Source of the DNA: a bacterium UBA7470
GTDB lineage: Bacteria; Pseudomonadota; Gammaproteobacteria; Burkholderiales; Burkholderiaceae_C
Length of the DNA stretch: 5,086 nt
Reading direction: 5' to 3'
NCBI GenBank assembly: GCA_002479815.1
Contig: DLPA01000037.1
Location: 1 to 5,086, forward strand
The notes beneath the pieces were generated by a model. The model was not told the DNA's origin. It saw nothing but the letters and a program-made list of their open reading frames with translations, and did not search any database. Position numbers and translations under genes: made by a program. Below are positions 1 through 5,086 of this stretch, piece after piece (positions within the stretch are counted from its first letter, which is position 1; every line of letters starts with the position of its first letter).

Positions 1-374
1 TGGCATTCGATAAAGACGCATTTTTGGCCGCTTTAGACAGCATGACGGTCATGGAACTCAACGATTTGGTGAAAGCCATCGAAGAGAAGTTTGGTGTGAG
101 CGCTGCTGCTATGGCTGCTCCTGCTGCTGGTGGTGGTGCTGCTGCACCTGCCGTTGAAGAAAAAACAGACTTCAACGTGGTGTTGCTTGAGGCTGGTGCG
201 AACAAAGTATCCGTGATTAAAGCAGTTCGCGAAATCACTGGTTTGGGCCTGAAAGAAGCCAAAGATTTGGTTGACGGCGCACCTAAAGTAGTCAAAGAAG
301 CCTTGCCCAAGGCGGACGCTGAAGCTGCGAAGAAGAAATTGGAAGATGCCGGCGCAAAGGCCGAACTCAAGTAA
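1..374 (+). CDS. rplL: 50S ribosomal protein L7/L12 (5' end short by one base)
   Basis: This is the acidic stalk protein of the large ribosomal subunit. It sits as dimers on L10 and recruits and stimulates the GTPase translation factors. Bases 1-2 are the TG of an ATG whose A lies just outside the window. The frame then reads (M)AFDKDAFLAALDSMTV, the normal L7/L12 start, giving a 124-residue protein of usual family length. A TTG at 24-26 would also open the frame, but it would remove eight conserved residues and is not the start. The N-terminal dimerisation and L10-binding domain covers residues 1 to about 33. A flexible hinge rich in Ala, Gly and Pro covers about 34-55, and the globular C-terminal domain about 56-124. 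The factor-binding surface is intact: K69, I73, K74, R77 and K88 match E. coli K65, I69, K70, R73 and K84. The hinge uses almost only GCT and GGT codons, consistent with a highly expressed gene. It ends in TAA and is followed by an attenuator-like hairpin. Confidence 0.98.
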   Translation, partial: AFDKDAFLAALDSMTVMELNDLVKAIEEKFGVSAAAMAAPAAGGGAAAPAVEEKTDFNVVLLEAGANKVSVIKAVREITGLGLKEAKDLVDGAPKVVKEALPKADAEAAKKKLEDAGAKAELK

Positions 375-388
375 ATTTGTTCTTGTTG

Positions 389-424
389 AAAGGCTGGAAA
401 CCCTGCTGGTTTTCCAGCCTTTTT
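389..424 (+). terminator. Intrinsic terminator / attenuator downstream of rplL
   Basis: Arm 391-400 (AGGCTGGAAA) is a perfect 10-bp complement of 411-420 (TTTCCAGCCT). Bases 389-390 can extend the stem against the T tract. With T410 bulged, 401-402 can also pair with 408-409, leaving a 5-base loop. The 3' arm runs directly into five T residues (420-424). This is the standard rho-independent terminator form, 15 bases after the rplL stop. In E. coli a partial terminator at this place lowers rpoBC transcription relative to the ribosomal protein genes. A similar attenuating role here is inferred from position and from the lack of a visible rpoB promoter. Confidence 0.85.
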
Positions 425-441
425 GTACTTAAAAAAGAAAT

Positions 442-482
442 CACTCTAAAGCTTTATAGGTATGAGTTTTAGAGTGCTTTTT
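442..482 (+). terminator. Second terminator-like hairpin in the rplL-rpoB spacer
   Basis: Arm 442-450 (CACTCTAAA) is a perfect 9-bp complement of 468-476 (TTTAGAGTG). Four further pairs including two G-U (451-454 with 464-467) are possible, leaving a 9-base loop. The stem is followed by C and five T residues (478-482). The stem is AT-richer and so weaker than the first hairpin. The opposite strand reads ATTTCTTTTTT after the stem, so the element could also act in the reverse direction, though no reverse-strand gene is visible here. It may be a second attenuation step, or a small dispersed palindromic repeat inserted between genes. The sequence alone does not decide. Confidence 0.55.
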
Positions 483-513
483 GTCACCTACCTTGTTGAC
501 TAAAACGCCAATA

Positions 514-582
514 CAACCGGTTCGGGTGTCACGCAATGTGGCATCGTCTGCCGAAGGCTGGTAGAGGCCAGCCACCCGGTTG
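514..582 (+). promoter_or_regulatory. Possible branched RNA structure in the rpoB leader
   Basis: Three nested helices can form in this non-coding stretch. A 7-bp outer helix joins CAACCGG (514-520) to CCGGTTG (576-582). A 6-bp hairpin joins GGCTGG (556-561) to CCAGCC (568-573) over a 6-base loop. A weaker 4-bp hairpin joins GGCA (540-543) to TGCC (549-552). Together they give a closed, branched fold of about 69 bases, just after the second terminator-like hairpin and about 60 bases before the rpoB start. I do not recognise a known riboswitch or RNA family. It could be a processing site, as an RNase III site is known in this spacer in E. coli, a protein-binding leader, or chance pairing. Folding energy and conservation were not computed. 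Confidence 0.4.
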
Positions 583-589
583 CAGGATC

Positions 590-603
590 AGCTATCTCTA
601 GCT
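590..603 (+). promoter_or_regulatory. Small hairpin upstream of the rpoB ribosome binding site
   Basis: AGCTA (590-594) and TAGCT (599-603) form a perfect 5-bp stem around the 4-base loop TCTC (595-598). It has no T tract, so it is not a terminator. The loop is complementary to the GAGA part of the rpoB Shine-Dalgarno sequence about 40 bases downstream, which raises the possibility of a translational control element. A hairpin this small can arise by chance. Confidence 0.3.
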
Positions 604-635
604 TATTTGCTACGTCACCCAGCCCGTTACCGTTT

Positions 636-640
636 GGAGA
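636..640 (+). promoter_or_regulatory. rpoB ribosome binding site
   Basis: GGAGA lies four bases before the ATG at 645 (five from the core GGAG). It is the only good Shine-Dalgarno match close to the start and supports the chosen initiation codon. The spacing is at the short end of the usual range. Confidence 0.8.
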
Positions 641-644
641 ATCC

Positions 645-4757
<4,113 letters not shown>

Positions 4758-4766
4758 TTCAAGATC

Positions 4767-4771
4767 AAGGA
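4767..4771 (+). promoter_or_regulatory. rpoC ribosome binding site
   Basis: AAGGA lies ten bases before the ATG at 4782, inside the 24-base rpoB-rpoC gap. No terminator or promoter-like sequence is seen in this gap, so the two genes are co-transcribed. A shared message with close spacing suits subunits needed in equal amounts. Confidence 0.7.
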
Positions 4772-4781
4772 CAGACCCATC

Positions 4782-5086
4782 ATGAGATCCCTACTCGACC
4801 TGTTCAAGCAGTTCACGCCCGACGAGCATTTTGATGCGATTCGCATCGGCTTGGCTTCCCCAGAAAAAATCCGTTCGTGGTCTTTCGGTGAAGTCAAAAA
4901 GCCAGAAACCATCAACTATCGCACTTTTAAACCTGAGCGGGATGGTTTGTTTTGCGCCAAAATCTTTGGCCCCATCAAAGACTATGAATGCTTGTGTGGC
5001 AAATACAAACGACTCAAGCATCGCGGTGTGATTTGTGAAAAGTGTGGCGTTGAAGTCACCCAAACCAAAGTGCGTCGCGAGCGCAT
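4782..5086 (+). CDS. rpoC: DNA-directed RNA polymerase subunit beta' (N-terminal part, cut by window end)
   Basis: RpoC is the beta' subunit of RNA polymerase. It carries the catalytic magnesium site and pairs with beta to form the cleft. Only 101 full codons are present, out of roughly 1400 usual for Proteobacteria, so the catalytic NADFDGD motif lies beyond the window. The start MRSLLDLFKQFTPDEHFDAIRIGLASPEKIRSWSFGEVKKPETINYRTFKPE is the normal family N-terminus. The first zinc-binding site is complete: C70 and C72 (ECLCGKY), then C85 and C88 (ICEKCGVEV), at the same residue numbers as in E. coli. This site contacts DNA and RNA upstream in the elongation complex and helps processivity. The frame is open to the last base, ending in an incomplete codon (AT) expected to be Met. 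A ribosome binding site precedes the start, and nothing suggests a pseudogene. Confidence 0.98.
   Translation, partial: MRSLLDLFKQFTPDEHFDAIRIGLASPEKIRSWSFGEVKKPETINYRTFKPERDGLFCAKIFGPIKDYECLCGKYKRLKHRGVICEKCGVEVTQTKVRRER

Noticed and set aside
102..146. GCT/GGT-rich run that looks like a simple repeat
   Set aside because: It is the Ala/Gly/Pro hinge of L7/L12 written in preferred codons, and not a separate repeat element.
496..524. Possible sigma-70 promoter for rpoB with -35 TTGACT at 496-501
   Set aside because: At 16-18 bases spacing the -10 region reads CGGTTC, GGTTCG or GTTCGG, with no likeness to TATAAT.
375..644. A hidden small gene or tRNA in the 270-base rplL-rpoB spacer
   Set aside because: No convincing start with a ribosome binding site and open frame is seen, and no cloverleaf with a CCA-type acceptor stem can be drawn. 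The stretch is better explained by terminator and leader structures.
4791..5063. Reverse and alternate-frame open frames over the rpoC start
   Set aside because: The + strand frame from 4782 encodes an unmistakable beta' N-terminus with its zinc site, and the other frames are its shadows.

Overview
This window is a piece of the bacterial rplKAJL-rpoBC cluster, which couples ribosomal stalk proteins to the two large RNA polymerase subunits. The L7/L12, beta and beta' sequences all look like those of Betaproteobacteria, order Burkholderiales, most like Comamonadaceae. The signs are the L7/L12 N-terminus MAFDKDAFLAALDSMTVMEL, a 1370-residue beta subunit, and the beta' start MRSLLDLFKQFTPDEHFDAI. 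Base composition looks moderate (near half GC by eye), lower than many Comamonadaceae. The family-level placement comes from remembered protein sequences, not from a search.

Layout, all on the + strand: (1) 1-374, rplL, complete except for the first base of its ATG, which lies just before the window. (2) 375-644, a 270-base non-coding spacer. It holds a strong intrinsic-terminator-like hairpin (389-424), a second terminator-like hairpin (442-482), a possible branched RNA fold (514-582), a small hairpin (590-603) and the rpoB Shine-Dalgarno site. (3) 645-4757, the complete rpoB. (4) A 24-base gap carrying the rpoC ribosome binding site. (5) 4782-5086, the first 101 codons of rpoC, cut by the window end.

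How it works together: rplL is translated in large excess because the ribosome carries several L7/L12 copies, while beta and beta' are needed in small, equal amounts. No convincing promoter is visible in the rplL-rpoB spacer, so rpoB and rpoC are most simply read by transcription that passes the terminator-like hairpins. This matches the partial attenuator known at the same place in Escherichia coli.

The coding content is ordinary and highly conserved. I see no mobile element, CRISPR array, defence gene or new protein family. The only part worth a closer look is the structured spacer in front of rpoB.
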